Shown here: piece after piece, positions 51,074 to 61,126 of the stretch | Layout: every line of letters starts with the position of its first letter | How positions within the stretch are numbered: the first letter of the stretch is position 1 | From: Ruegeria spongiae | GTDB lineage: Bacteria; Pseudomonadota; Alphaproteobacteria; Rhodobacterales; Rhodobacteraceae | Length of the DNA stretch: 64,000 nucleotides | Reading direction: 5' to 3' | Assembly: GCF_023502395.1 (NCBI RefSeq) | Contig: NZ_JAMFMB010000008.1 | Coordinates: 1-64,000, forward strand | The notes under the pieces: model-generated | What the model was told of the DNA's origin: nothing | Database searches by the model: none | Seen by the model: the letters and a program-made list of their open reading frames with translations, nothing else | Translations under genes and position numbers: made by a program

Positions 51074-54000
51074 TCAAGATATCTGGGTGCGGCACAGCGC
51101 ATCCGTCACAAGATCGTGTGGCAGGGGCATTAGCGTACCGGTTCGGGTCCACAGGATCGCCGCCTCGATCCGCCGGTCGGGATAGACCTGTTTCAAGGCA
51201 CTGACATAAGCGCCCATCTGGCGCAACAGGCCTTCGGGGCAGGTTTCCGGAGTATCCGGAACCGTGGCATTCGATTTGAAATCAATGGCCTGAACGTGAT
51301 CGGGGGTGACGATCAGACGGTCTATGATGCCGTGAATGCGATGGCCGTTCATCGGCGCGGTCACGGCGACCTCGGCCAATGTCTCAGGCACAAAGTTATG
51401 GGCCAGCGCGGGATTTCGCAGAACCGCGCTTGCTTCATTCAATGCCAGATCCCGGTCTGCCATGTCACGATCGGGCAGCAGGGTTTCGCTGCGCGCAGGC
51501 CAATCCGCAGAATCACATCGCGGCAGATGCTCGAGGAGCAGATGCACCGCTGTCCCGTGCCGCTTCGCGATTTCTTCGTCCTGTCCCTGATCCCCCGGCA
51601 GCGCCTTTGTGCCGCCCAAATCAGACGGGCTGATCGGTTTTGGTCGCGGTGCAGGTTCAGGCGGGTTTTGCAGGAACAGATCGGGCAGATCGGCGGTTGG
51701 TGTTGGTGTTGCGCTTTCCTCGACCAGCGGCAACCCGTCCCAATCGCCATGTTCCAGACGCCGGGTTTGCCCGTCTGGCAGCAGGGTCGCACCGGAGGGA
51801 CCCATCGCGGCCTCAACCATCTGGTACCAACTGTCACCTGTCTTGCCCAAATCGCCTGCCGCGGCGACGATCAACCACTTTTCAGCTCGGGTTAGAGCCA
51901 CATATAGCAGGCGAAGGCGCTCGTTCATCTGCTTCTCTCGTGCCTCCGCCCGTGCGGTTGCGATCACTGCGGGTGAGACATCTTTCGACACCCGCCAGAC
52001 CGGCGTATCCCCTGCCCGCATCACCTCGGCATCGGTGGGTGCCCGGCGCGCGCCGGTATCTGGCAGGATGACGATCGGGGCCTCCAACCCTTTGGCGCCA
52101 TGCACCGTCATCACCCGGATCATATCGCCAACCCCGCTCATCTGGCGTTTGATCTCCAGATCGTCGGTCTGCATCCAGACCAGAAATCCGGTCAGGCTGG
52201 GCACGTCGCTGCGTTCATAGGCCAGCGCCTGCGACAGCAGGGCGTTGATCCCATCCTCGGCCTCTGCCCCCAACCGCCCCAGCAACTTTCGCCGCCCGTC
52301 ATGGCGGGTCAGGATGCGCTCGATCAGATCATAAGGGCGCAGGAAATCGGTCTGCGACATCAGATCGCCAAGCATCGCGAGGGTTTCGGGAAATGCTTCG
52401 CCCCTGCCCCTCAACGCTTGCCACAGGAACATCTCCTCACGCCGATGCGCCAGATCGAACAGTTGCTGCTCGCTCCAGCCAAAGAGCGGCGAGCGCAGCA
52501 CGGTGGCCAGCGACAGGCTGTCTTCGGGCGTTGCCAGAAAGCTCAGCAGCGCGGCCAGATCCTTGACGGCAAGCTCGGCACCCACTTTCAGCCGGTCGGC
52601 CCCGGCGATGGGCAGGTCGGCCTTTTTGCAGGCACGGATGATCTCGGCGAACAGATCCGAACGGCGCTGCACGAGGATTAGAAAGTCACCGGGCCGCACC
52701 CTGCGGCGGATGATTGTACCGGCTTTGTCGCCATCTTCAGGGATGGTCACGTCGCCGTCGATCATCGCCTTGATCTCAGCCGCGATCCGGTCGGCCAAAA
52801 CCAGCGTGTGATGGCGCGCGCCAGGCCTGTCCACCGGATCGGTCCAGTCGCGATCCTCGTCCTCTTCGACCTTCTCGACCACCGGCCAAAGGTCGACCCG
52901 ACCGGGTAGATCACCTTTGAAGGCGCGGTGTTGCGCGTCCTTGCGGAACCCGGCCTCGCCCTGATTCTCAAAGACCAGATCGACCAGTCTGAGGATCGCC
53001 GGAGAGGACCGGAACGAGTGTTCCAACGTCAGATTGTGCAGCTTAGAGCCTGAATCATCCAAGCGCTGCCCGAATTGCGCCTGCATCTTGTCAAATGCAT
53101 CGGGGTCGGCACCCTGGAAGGAATAGATCGACTGTTTCTTGTCGCCCACGACAAAGATCGTGCGCTCCACCTCCGGGCGGGCGCCCTCTCCGGCGGTGAA
53201 TTCCTGCGCCAGTTTCTCGATCACGTCCCATTGGGTTGGGCTGGTGTCCTGTGCTTCGTCGACGAGTATATGGTCGATGCCGCCATCAAGGCGGTAGAGC
53301 ACCCAGGCGGCGACGGCAGGGTCGTTCAGCAACTGCCGCGCCTTGAAGATCAGGTCGTCGAAGTCCAGCCAGCCGCGCAATTGTTTGCGACGCTCATATT
53401 CGGGCAGAAAAGCTGCGGCGAAGTGGTGCAGCGCCAGCGATTTGCGGGCCGCGGTCAGCGCGAGACGGCGTTCGCGCGTCTCTTCAACCCGTCGCATCAG
53501 CGCCTCAAGCTGCGGCATCAGCGCGGCCATTGGCCCCTCGCGCACCGCCTTGGTGGGAAAGCTGCCGATCTTGGCGCTGAACGGCTCTTTGGCCGAGGCA
53601 CCCGTGAGGAAGACGCTTTCCAGAACCGGCAACTGCGTCAGCGTGGCCTCGGAGAAGGCGGCAAGTTTGGCCGCCGCCTTGGCGTTGTTGCCACCGCTGT
53701 CGGTCAGGATGGGGCGGATCGTGCGGATCAGCTCTGCCTCACCGCCAAGAAACACCGACGCTGACAGTGCCTGTTCGTCAAAGCCTTGCGGCAGGTCAAA
53801 TAGGTCCAGAAGCGCGGACCAGTCGTGTGTTGTCTGAAATCCGATCCGGTTCTGCGTGATGGCCTGAGTCAGAGAATCGAAATCGGTGTCGGTCACGAAC
53901 TGGGCGATCTCTTCGATCAGCGCAGCTTGTGCGCCATCGGCGAAATCTTCAACGATTTCCGCGCGCAGCAACGCGGCGGCGCGATCCTCCATTTCCGAGA

Positions 54001-54433
54001 ATTGCGGGCTGACCCCGGCCTCCAGCGGAAACCGGCGCAGCAGCGCGGAACAGAAGGAATGGATGGTTTGAATCTTCAGCCCGCCGGGCGTTTCGATCGC
54101 TCGGGCGAACAGAGTGCGGGCATGGGCCAGCCGGGTGGTATCGACGGTGTCGTCCAGCCCCAGATCAGTCAGCTGTGCCATCAGACCCGCATCGTCCAGC
54201 ATCGCCCATTCGCCCAACCGCTTGAACAGCCGGTTCTGCATTTCGCTGGCGGCAGCCTTGGTATAGGTCAGGCAGAGGATGTGCTGCGGCTCCACATCGC
54301 TGAGCAGCAATCGCGCGACCCGGTCGGTCAGTACCCGCGTCTTGCCGGACCCGGCATTGGCCGCCAGCCAGGTCGAGGCATCGGGCCGTGCGGCCTGCAC
54401 CTGCCGCTCGGTCGCATCGTTGCGGGCGCTCAT
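51074..54433 (-). CDS. addA: Double-strand break repair helicase AddA
   Basis: A 1119-residue helicase-nuclease subunit, the alphaproteobacterial counterpart of RecB. Walker A is AANAGSGKTRVLTDRV, and helicase motifs include DDLIFKARQLL, VDEAQDTSPTQWDVIE and MTVHGAKGLEAPIV. The C-terminal nuclease contains HGIIDRLIVTPDHVQAIDFKS with acidic metal ligands. The start at 54433 overlaps the addB stop (ATGA) and has GAGGA ahead. With AddB it resects DNA ends and loads RecA. Confidence 0.95.
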   Translation of the reverse strand: MSARNDATERQVQAARPDASTWLAANAGSGKTRVLTDRVARLLLSDVEPQHILCLTYTKAAASEMQNRLFKRLGEWAMLDDAGLMAQLTDLGLDDTVDTTRLAHARTLFARAIETPGGLKIQTIHSFCSALLRRFPLEAGVSPQFSEMEDRAAALLRAEIVEDFADGAQAALIEEIAQFVTDTDFDSLTQAITQNRIGFQTTHDWSALLDLFDLPQGFDEQALSASVFLGGEAELIRTIRPILTDSGGNNAKAAAKLAAFSEATLTQLPVLESVFLTGASAKEPFSAKIGSFPTKAVREGPMAALMPQLEALMRRVEETRERRLALTAARKSLALHHFAAAFLPEYERRKQLRGWLDFDDLIFKARQLLNDPAVAAWVLYRLDGGIDHILVDEAQDTSPTQWDVIEKLAQEFTAGEGARPEVERTIFVVGDKKQSIYSFQGADPDAFDKMQAQFGQRLDDSGSKLHNLTLEHSFRSSPAILRLVDLVFENQGEAGFRKDAQHRAFKGDLPGRVDLWPVVEKVEEDEDRDWTDPVDRPGARHHTLVLADRIAAEIKAMIDGDVTIPEDGDKAGTIIRRRVRPGDFLILVQRRSDLFAEIIRACKKADLPIAGADRLKVGAELAVKDLAALLSFLATPEDSLSLATVLRSPLFGWSEQQLFDLAHRREEMFLWQALRGRGEAFPETLAMLGDLMSQTDFLRPYDLIERILTRHDGRRKLLGRLGAEAEDGINALLSQALAYERSDVPSLTGFLVWMQTDDLEIKRQMSGVGDMIRVMTVHGAKGLEAPIVILPDTGARRAPTDAEVMRAGDTPVWRVSKDVSPAVIATARAEAREKQMNERLRLLYVALTRAEKWLIVAAAGDLGKTGDSWYQMVEAAMGPSGATLLPDGQTRRLEHGDWDGLPLVEESATPTPTADLPDLFLQNPPEPAPRPKPISPSDLGGTKALPGDQGQDEEIAKRHGTAVHLLLEHLPRCDSADWPARSETLLPDRDMADRDLALNEASAVLRNPALAHNFVPETLAEVAVTAPMNGHRIHGIIDRLIVTPDHVQAIDFKSNATVPDTPETCPEGLLRQMGAYVSALKQVYPDRRIEAAILWTRTGTLMPLPHDLVTDALCRTQIS

Positions 54434-57357
54434 GTCAGGTCCTCGGGGCAGGGGGTTGCGGTGCGGTCCCATTCACCGAAGCGGGCGAGATGGTCGTAGT
54501 CGCCGCGATCAGTGTCCCGGTGCAGCATCCGGCGCGCGGTAAATCCCTGATTGGGTTGAAAATACGCCTCAATCAACTGCCGTAACTCAGCCCAGACCCG
54601 TTCGGGCGGTTCGTTGTCCAGCGGGGCGGGTATCTCGGAATAGCTGCCACCCATGCCAATGAAGACTGCGCGCGCCACCGGCGTCGGATCAATGCTCTCG
54701 AACCCGCCTTCCTCGGCCAGCGCCGCCTCGATCAGAAGCTGTTTGTCAAAGCGGGCCTGCTGTTTCTCGCTGGGTGGTGAGCCGGTCTTGTAGTCATAGA
54801 TGCACAGGGCTCCACGGCCGTTCTGGTCGATCCGGTCGGCCCGGCCCACCAGCGTGAAATCAAGTGGATCGAGGCGTTTTTTCATGCGCGCCTCAAAGGC
54901 GATCGGACCGCCGTCATTGCGGCGTTCAACCTCTGCTGCGAGGAAGGCGTCGGCAATGCGGGCCAGCCGGGCGTGCCAAAGCTTACGCGCGGTGGGCCAG
55001 GGAACATGTGTCTCTAACAAGGCCAATGCGCGCTTCAGGAAGGCATCGCGATGCAGGATTGCACCATCGAGCAGGCTGTCCTTGATGAAGGTTTCGAGGA
55101 TTTCATGAATGACGATTCCGCGCAGCAAAGCGTCGGGTGCCTGTACCAGAGGGTCCAGGGGGCGCAGCCGCAGCACATGTTTGGCATAGATCGCGTAGGG
55201 GTCGCGGATCAGGTGCTTGATTTCAGTGACCGATAGCTGCCGGGGCCGGGCTGCGACTGGCGGGCGCGGCGAGGGGCGTGGCGCCGGTGGGATCGCAGGC
55301 GCAGCCTCCAGCAGATCGGCGCGTTTTAGCCAGAGCGCGCCGCGCGCGCGCATCTCCGACAGCGCCTGATCGCCGCCCTGCGCAGGTAGCCCCCGCAACA
55401 GGTTGGTCAGGCGGTTCACCCAGCGCGAGGGCACGGTTTCGGCATCGTCCGAGCGGACCGCACGGGTCAGCCAGACCTCGGGCGCGGCGATTGCCTGCTG
55501 GAAATCATGCGCAGACAGGCCGATCCGCCGTTCCGGCAACAAAAGCCCCGCCCGATGGCGCATCTGCCGGTTCAGCCAGGGATCGGGGTTGGGTGCCTCG
55601 GGCCAGCTGCCATCGTTCAGCCCACCCAGGATCAACAGGTCGGCCCCTTGTACACGCGCCTCGAGCGTGCCCCAGATCATGATGTTTTCATTCGGCGCAT
55701 CGCGGTCTCGCACCTCTTCGCCCGCCAGCAATGCGCCAATCAGGTCGGCGAAATCGCGGGCGGACAGTTCGCCGCCATGGGCCGCCTCACGCTCCAGCTC
55801 GTCTATCAGCGACAGCGCCTTCTGGCCGGCGTTCTTGTCCCACAGGCCGCCCGCGACGCCCGTGTGCCCGGCCGAGATCCCCTCGGCCAGGTGGCGCAGG
55901 CGCTGCACCCAGGTGCTGAGCGGCAGGTGTTTCCGAACAAGCTGGCCGCAGAAATGGTGGGTAATCCAGCCGACCCAATCGGCCGAGATCTTTTTGCGTT
56001 CGGCAAACCCGGCAAGGCCCGGACCTTCGGGGAAGGGTGGCCCGTTGCGCCGCAGGTCCAGCTCAAGTTCGCGGGTGTTGAGCAGATGCGCGCCGCGCTC
56101 GGCCCCGTCGTGGCAAAGCGGGTGTTTCAACAGCGTCAGAAGCGCTTCGCCGTCCAGCCGCTTGGTGAACAGGCCCGCCACATGACGCAGGAACCGACCC
56201 GGCGGTGACAGTTGCAGGGGCAGTCCGGCACTGTCGTCGGGCAGGATATTCCAGCGGTCCAGTGCGGCGCTGACCTGTCGGGTCAGCATCCGGTCGGGCG
56301 TGATCAGCGCGGCTTTCTGCCCGGTCTCGGCGGCCTCGCGCAGGCGCAGGGCGATGGCAAGCGCCTCGGACCGGGGCGAGGGTGCTTCGAGAAGCGTCAG
56401 CTCGCCAGTCGCATGCGCCAGATCATTCAGCGCCGGACCTTCGCTCATCCAGGCGTCGGTGACCGGGGCAGGGCGCAGGGCCAGGGACACCAGCTGGTTT
56501 CTGGGCGGGCAGGGCGCGGGCTCGCCGGTCCAGGGCTGCACATCCGCCGGGGTCAACCCAAGCTCGCGCAGCAGCTTGGCGAAACGGTATTGCGGGTGGT
56601 CCTCGGCCGATAGCGCATCGTCGAGCCTGTCCCAGACACGGTCGGGCTGATCGAAATCGAAACCCGGCAGGATCAGCGCCCCTTGCGGCAGCTGTGCAAT
56701 CGCCTTCATCAGCAACATCGTCGTGCCGCGCGACCCGGTGGAGCCGGCCAGCAGGACCGGATGTCCCGGCGGGTCGCTGTGCCATTCGGTGATCAGGCGC
56801 TCGACCATCTGCCGCTGTCGCGCCTGCTGATCCAGCGCACTGCCCGAGGCTTGCAGGAACTGTTCCGCGATGCCGATAAAGCCCTGCGTGCGCGCCCAAT
56901 GTCCCGAGAGATCGCTGACATCCAGCGACCGGATTGCCTCGGGCGCCACGCCTTCGCCCTGCATTTCGTCCAGCAGCGTGGCCAGGCTGTCGGACAGATC
57001 GAACAGCGCTGCACGCGGGGCCAGGTCGGGTTGCCGTTCCAACAATGTGCCGACCAGTTGCGTCAGTTCCAGCCGCCGCCGCAGCGTCGGCAGGGCCGGG
57101 GGCAGGGGCTGATTGCAGGCCGCATCGGCATATCCGGTGACCAGCGACAAACGGGGCAACAGGCAGGGCGGACCCGCATCAAACAGCGCCCGCACCCGCC
57201 GCGCCATGCGCCGGGTGTTCACCACCAGATCGCAGCGTGCCAGAGCCTCGGGCGGGTGGCCTGTGGACCGCGCGCGCAGGCCCTCGACCAGTGCTCTGGG
57301 AAAATCCGCGCCGGGCGGGACGGCAAAGACGCGCGGGGGGGCTTGCGTTTCAAACAT
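54430..57357 (-). CDS. addB: Double-strand break repair protein AddB
   Basis: A 975-residue nuclease/scaffold partner of AddA. The region SVTEIKHLIRDPYAIYAKHV begins the C-terminal nuclease domain, where GRADRIDQNGRGALCIYDYK carries the acidic active site. No ATPase walker motif is needed in AddB. The start at 57357 (MFETQAPPRVFAVP) overlaps the end of the nucleotidyltransferase gene by 8 bp; the ORF upstream is not AddB-like. addB-addA form one coupled unit. Confidence 0.93.
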   Translation of the reverse strand: MFETQAPPRVFAVPPGADFPRALVEGLRARSTGHPPEALARCDLVVNTRRMARRVRALFDAGPPCLLPRLSLVTGYADAACNQPLPPALPTLRRRLELTQLVGTLLERQPDLAPRAALFDLSDSLATLLDEMQGEGVAPEAIRSLDVSDLSGHWARTQGFIGIAEQFLQASGSALDQQARQRQMVERLITEWHSDPPGHPVLLAGSTGSRGTTMLLMKAIAQLPQGALILPGFDFDQPDRVWDRLDDALSAEDHPQYRFAKLLRELGLTPADVQPWTGEPAPCPPRNQLVSLALRPAPVTDAWMSEGPALNDLAHATGELTLLEAPSPRSEALAIALRLREAAETGQKAALITPDRMLTRQVSAALDRWNILPDDSAGLPLQLSPPGRFLRHVAGLFTKRLDGEALLTLLKHPLCHDGAERGAHLLNTRELELDLRRNGPPFPEGPGLAGFAERKKISADWVGWITHHFCGQLVRKHLPLSTWVQRLRHLAEGISAGHTGVAGGLWDKNAGQKALSLIDELEREAAHGGELSARDFADLIGALLAGEEVRDRDAPNENIMIWGTLEARVQGADLLILGGLNDGSWPEAPNPDPWLNRQMRHRAGLLLPERRIGLSAHDFQQAIAAPEVWLTRAVRSDDAETVPSRWVNRLTNLLRGLPAQGGDQALSEMRARGALWLKRADLLEAAPAIPPAPRPSPRPPVAARPRQLSVTEIKHLIRDPYAIYAKHVLRLRPLDPLVQAPDALLRGIVIHEILETFIKDSLLDGAILHRDAFLKRALALLETHVPWPTARKLWHARLARIADAFLAAEVERRNDGGPIAFEARMKKRLDPLDFTLVGRADRIDQNGRGALCIYDYKTGSPPSEKQQARFDKQLLIEAALAEEGGFESIDPTPVARAVFIGMGGSYSEIPAPLDNEPPERVWAELRQLIEAYFQPNQGFTARRMLHRDTDRGDYDHLARFGEWDRTATPCPEDLT

Positions 57358-58024
57358 CGGTAAGCAGTGTTTCGGCCAGGGTGATGCCTTCGGGCGTGCC
57401 CACGTCACACCAGCGACCGGGATAACGCAGCGCATAGAGGCGGCGATCGGCCAGCATAAGGTCCCAGAGCCGGTTGAGCGAGAAGGCGTGTTCGTCGATC
57501 CCGGCCAGCCGGTCGGTCTTGAGGATCTGCACACCACCATAGATCAGGCCGCTGCCGCGAGTGATGCGCCCGGTTTCGTCCCGGGTGAAATCCCCCTGCC
57601 CGCTATGCCCAAGCGCCTGTTCGACAGGCACACACATGAGCAGAGCGTCCATCCGGTCAGGGTCCCAGGCGTCGAGCAATTGTGCAACCGGGTTGGGACC
57701 GGACCAGATCGCGTCGGTATTCATGGTGACCACCGGCTCAGGCCCCAGCACGGGCAGGGCCGCGCGCAGGCCACCCCCGGTTTCGAGGATATTGGGCTGC
57801 TCGACGTTCAGCGCCACGCCTTGGGGTTTTAGATGCGCGGCCAGCATGTCGGCCTTGTAGTGCAGATTGGCGGCGATCAGGCCGGGTTGAACGGCGCGGG
57901 CCAGATCCAGCGTATGGTCGATCAGCGCTCGGCCCGCGACCGGGATCAGCGGCTTGGGGCGATCCTGCGTCAGGGCACCCATCCGAGTGCCGAAACCGGC
58001 GGCGAATAGCAGGATATTGGTCAT
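57350..58024 (-). CDS. murU: Nucleotidyltransferase, MurU-type (MurNAc-1-phosphate uridylyltransferase)
   Basis: A 224-residue sugar-nucleotide pyrophosphorylase. The signature LLFAAGFGTRMGALTQDRPK contains GxGTRM and the RPK lysine, and MNTDAIWS holds the metal-binding aspartate. With the kinase encoded just upstream it would turn recycled MurNAc into UDP-MurNAc, bypassing de novo synthesis. The name rests on family and pairing, and a different sugar cannot be excluded. It overlaps the kinase by 4 bp and addB by 8 bp. Confidence 0.82.
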   Translation of the reverse strand: MTNILLFAAGFGTRMGALTQDRPKPLIPVAGRALIDHTLDLARAVQPGLIAANLHYKADMLAAHLKPQGVALNVEQPNILETGGGLRAALPVLGPEPVVTMNTDAIWSGPNPVAQLLDAWDPDRMDALLMCVPVEQALGHSGQGDFTRDETGRITRGSGLIYGGVQILKTDRLAGIDEHAFSLNRLWDLMLADRRLYALRYPGRWCDVGTPEGITLAETLLTDV

Positions 58025-59025
58025 ATGCGCCGGAGCCTCGACAGGTTTTGTGGGATGGGGGCAGGCAGGGTGTTTTGGAGCAGCCCCGCCACGGGTCGCA
58101 ATTGGGGGTGTTCAAGGTCGCGCATCAGATGGGCCCAGACCCGCGGGATCAGGTCGACGTAATGCGGTTTGCCATAGTCCCGGCAAAGCCGCCCGAACAC
58201 GCCCAGAATGCGCAGGTTGCGCTGGGTGCCGAGGACCGCATAGGCAGTGGTGAATGCGCTGGCGTCGACGCCGGTTCGCGCGATGTAATAGCGGATCGTG
58301 TCGGCCTCGGTCTCGGCGGACACGTCACGCCGCGCATCCTGCAGAAGCGACACAAGATCATAGGCGGGATGGCACAGAAACGCATCCTGGAAATCCAGCA
58401 GACCGACACGGGCGGGGCCGCTGCGGTCGGGCAGCCAGATCAGGTTTTCCGCGTGATAGTCACGCAGCGCCAGAACGGCGGGACCGTTGAGCGCGTGGGC
58501 AAGGATGTCGCGAATGCGGTTCAGGAACTCTGCGCTGTCCGGCATCTGTTCGTGGCCGGTGAGGGGCGCGGCGTATTTCTGGAACGCGATTGCGGTCATA
58601 TCCGCCAGCGTGGCGGCGTCGGGTTTTGCCACAGGCGGGGCGGGCACGTTGCGCAGCGCGATCAAGACATCCGCTGCGGCCCGGTAAAGTTCAGGCTCAT
58701 GGCTTGCGTCATGCGCGATCAGGCGGGCGAAAAGATCGTCGCCCAGATCTTCGAGCAGCAGAAAGCCAGCCTCGGGGTCGCTGGCGTGGATCTCGGGCGC
58801 GCTGAGCCCGGCTTGGTGCAGATGTGTCGCGATGGTCTTGAACGGTCTGATATCTTCGCCATTCTCCGGCGGCGCGTCCATCAGGATCACCCTGTTGCCC
58901 GATGCCGGATCGGTCAGCCTGAAGTAGCGGCGGTTCGAGGCATCCCCGGCCAGCGGCGTCCCCTCTGCATCCCGCAAGCCCTGTTGGTGCAGAAAGGTGG
59001 CGCGCATCGTGTCACGATTGCTCAT
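58021..59025 (-). CDS. amgK: Aminoglycoside-phosphotransferase-family kinase, AmgK-type (MurNAc/GlcNAc kinase)
   Basis: A 334-residue phosphotransferase fold. The catalytic loop is LALRDYHAENLIWL and the metal-binding segment GLLDFQDAFLCHPAYDLVSL. SNRRYFRLT near residue 35 resembles the ATP-binding strand of the family. The pairing with the MurU-type gene supports anomeric sugar kinase activity in peptidoglycan recycling. The start at 59025 overlaps the tsaE stop (ATGA). A longer in-frame start lies inside tsaE and is unlikely. Confidence 0.84.
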   Translation of the reverse strand: MSNRDTMRATFLHQQGLRDAEGTPLAGDASNRRYFRLTDPASGNRVILMDAPPENGEDIRPFKTIATHLHQAGLSAPEIHASDPEAGFLLLEDLGDDLFARLIAHDASHEPELYRAAADVLIALRNVPAPPVAKPDAATLADMTAIAFQKYAAPLTGHEQMPDSAEFLNRIRDILAHALNGPAVLALRDYHAENLIWLPDRSGPARVGLLDFQDAFLCHPAYDLVSLLQDARRDVSAETEADTIRYYIARTGVDASAFTTAYAVLGTQRNLRILGVFGRLCRDYGKPHYVDLIPRVWAHLMRDLEHPQLRPVAGLLQNTLPAPIPQNLSRLRRI

Positions 59026-59510
59026 GCCAGACTGTCCAGCCGGGTCTGCCATTTCGGGTCGGTCCAGGCAAAACTCAGGTTGCGAGCCTCGGTCTGGTCG
59101 GGGTCAGTGTCGGTGTCGAAGGTGATGTGCAGGGCGGCCTCGGGCGTCAGCTCAGCCAGACGGTCAGGCCATTCGATCAGGCAGATCGCGGTCTCGAACG
59201 CGTCGGTCAGCCCCAGCTCTTCGATTTCACCGGTGCCGGTCAGACGGTAGAGGTCCGCATGCCACAGCTCGCCCCGTCGGGTCTCATAGCTTTGGACAAG
59301 CGTGTAGGTGGGCGAGGGCACATCCTCGATCTCGGTCATCAGGTTCTGGATCAGATGCCGGGCGAAATGGGTCTTGCCGCTGCCGATCGGCCCGACAAGC
59401 AACAGGCAATCCCCTGGCTCCAGCGTCGGGCCAATTGCCTGCGCCAGCGCGGCAGTTTCCGCGGGTGACCGCGTATGCTTGCGGAGTGTCGAAGACCTGC
59501 TCGAATTCAT
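59022..59510 (-). CDS. tsaE: tRNA threonylcarbamoyladenosine biosynthesis ATPase TsaE
   Basis: A 162-residue ATPase of the t6A pathway. The Walker A is LLLVGPIGSGKTHFARHLIQ, VPSPTYTLVQSYE is the family signature, and LWHADLYRLTGTGEIEELGL supplies the switch and Walker B region. Partners TsaB and TsaD are not in the window. It starts a coupled run tsaE-amgK-murU-addB-addA and lies 41 bp after the PAS-domain gene. Confidence 0.95.
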   Translation of the reverse strand: MNSSRSSTLRKHTRSPAETAALAQAIGPTLEPGDCLLLVGPIGSGKTHFARHLIQNLMTEIEDVPSPTYTLVQSYETRRGELWHADLYRLTGTGEIEELGLTDAFETAICLIEWPDRLAELTPEAALHITFDTDTDPDQTEARNLSFAWTDPKWQTRLDSLA

Positions 59511-59551
59511 GGCGCCACAATGACGTTGGCGCTATCCGGCTGCAAGTCGGT

Positions 59552-61063
59552 TCAGACCCGGGCGAGCAGCTTGTTCTCCGTTCTCGCCGGGGTGCTTTCA
59601 TGTGCGAAACTCACCATCGTCGCCATGTTCGGCAAGGGGCTGATCGTGACTGCAAGCTTGTGCCCCTTGCGAAGTTCGACCTGCGCCCACCATTCGCCAC
59701 GGTGCTCGCGCGCGGCAACAAAATCGCGAATCTCACCCCAGATCGGCGTGGCGGCGCAGCGTTCCTGCCAGATCCGGGTCGCATCCAGAACCGTGGTCTG
59801 GTCGAAGCTTTCGTCCGGGTCCACCTCCCAGAGGGTTCGGAAGGCCCGGTTGCAATAGCTTAGTGCGCCATCGGCGGAGAAGACCGCGATGGCCTCGTCC
59901 AGATGATCGAGGATGGTTTGGCCCAATTCCATATCGGCGCGAAAGCGGCGGGTGAGGGTGATCTCGGCGGTGATATCTTCGAACAGGAAGGCCACCGCGC
60001 CATCGGGATGTGGCCGCCCGCTGACCGAATAGACCGAGCCGGAGGGCAGCGACCAGGTTTCCTGATACCGCCCGTCGGCAGCGGCCTCGAGCAATGCGTC
60101 AATCTGTTGGCGCCAGCTGCTATAGCTCTTGGGTTCGGGCATCATGTTGTTGTTGCGCAGCCGGTCAAAAAAGCTGGCGATACTCGGGCGCCCGCTGAGG
60201 AAATCGATGGGCAGCGCCGTCAGGTCGGTGAGCGCGGGATTGAACAATGCCAGTTGCTGGTTGCGGTCGAAAATGGCCAATCCAGTGGACAGCTGCGCGA
60301 AGGTTTTTGATAGGGTTTGCACGAAATCGCGCCGCGCGACCTCTGCCTCGACCACGGCGTGGGCATCTACGGCGTAACACAGATAGCCGCCCTGCTGCTT
60401 CAACGCGGTGAAATCATACCAGAGCTTGTGCTGGCCATCCTCGGTTTCGATGCTCAGCCGTTTCTTGCGGCCAAGTGCGCCCAGATCCTGGGGGCCCGGA
60501 AAGAATGGCTCTTCAAGCCGGGGCCGGTCGGCGCGCACTTTGCGGGCCAGCATCGAATAGGCGGTATTGCACCATTTGACCCGGTTGAAGCCATCAAGAT
60601 ACCAGACCGGATAAGGGGCCTTGTCCATGGCGCGTTGCGTCGGCGCGGTTTCATCATCCGCGCAGGCTGTGTCGGGACGGGCGGCGCGCAGTTCCACGCG
60701 CGTCACGCCGTCGATCCATTCGCAGAATACCTCGGTCTGGCTGCTGCCGTCGATCGGGGTCACCCGGAGTTCGCCATGTTTGCGGACCGTGTCGGGGCTG
60801 TCGGGAAAGTCGGGAAAATCAACTGACAGCCGCACGTGCAACGAATCCCAATCCGCCACCGAGTCCTGGGGGTCAGGGCCATTGTCGGAAAGTCCTATCA
60901 GATCTTCGCCATCAAACAGATACACCGTCTTGCGGCGCGGGTTGAAGCGCAGCAGATGTCTGGCCGGACCTGCCAGAGCCCGCCTTGGGGATATCCAAAG
61001 CGCGGCCAGTATGGCAGATAGCACACAAATGCTTGCCAGTGTGATCCAGTCGCCTGCCGCCAT
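59552..61063 (-). CDS. divL: PAS-domain signalling protein lacking a kinase domain (DivL-like)
   Basis: A 503-residue protein. One N-terminal membrane segment (about 6-24) is followed by a variable region and at least three PAS-like units, about 145-245, 250-365 and 370-480 (ILDHLDEAIAVFSADGALSY is the clearest). No histidine-phosphotransfer box or HATPase motif is seen after them; the protein ends about 25 residues beyond the last PAS unit. Position next to tsaE-amgK-murU-addBA is that of divL in other alphaproteobacteria, where DivL modulates the CtrA pathway. Assignment to DivL is inference from position and PAS content. Confidence 0.6.
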   Translation of the reverse strand: MAAGDWITLASICVLSAILAALWISPRRALAGPARHLLRFNPRRKTVYLFDGEDLIGLSDNGPDPQDSVADWDSLHVRLSVDFPDFPDSPDTVRKHGELRVTPIDGSSQTEVFCEWIDGVTRVELRAARPDTACADDETAPTQRAMDKAPYPVWYLDGFNRVKWCNTAYSMLARKVRADRPRLEEPFFPGPQDLGALGRKKRLSIETEDGQHKLWYDFTALKQQGGYLCYAVDAHAVVEAEVARRDFVQTLSKTFAQLSTGLAIFDRNQQLALFNPALTDLTALPIDFLSGRPSIASFFDRLRNNNMMPEPKSYSSWRQQIDALLEAAADGRYQETWSLPSGSVYSVSGRPHPDGAVAFLFEDITAEITLTRRFRADMELGQTILDHLDEAIAVFSADGALSYCNRAFRTLWEVDPDESFDQTTVLDATRIWQERCAATPIWGEIRDFVAAREHRGEWWAQVELRKGHKLAVTISPLPNMATMVSFAHESTPARTENKLLARV

Positions 61064-61126
61064 GTCCGACCCCTTGCCGTAACCCTGTCCGTGACATTGG
61101 ATCGAGAGAGGTTAATACCCGCTTAA

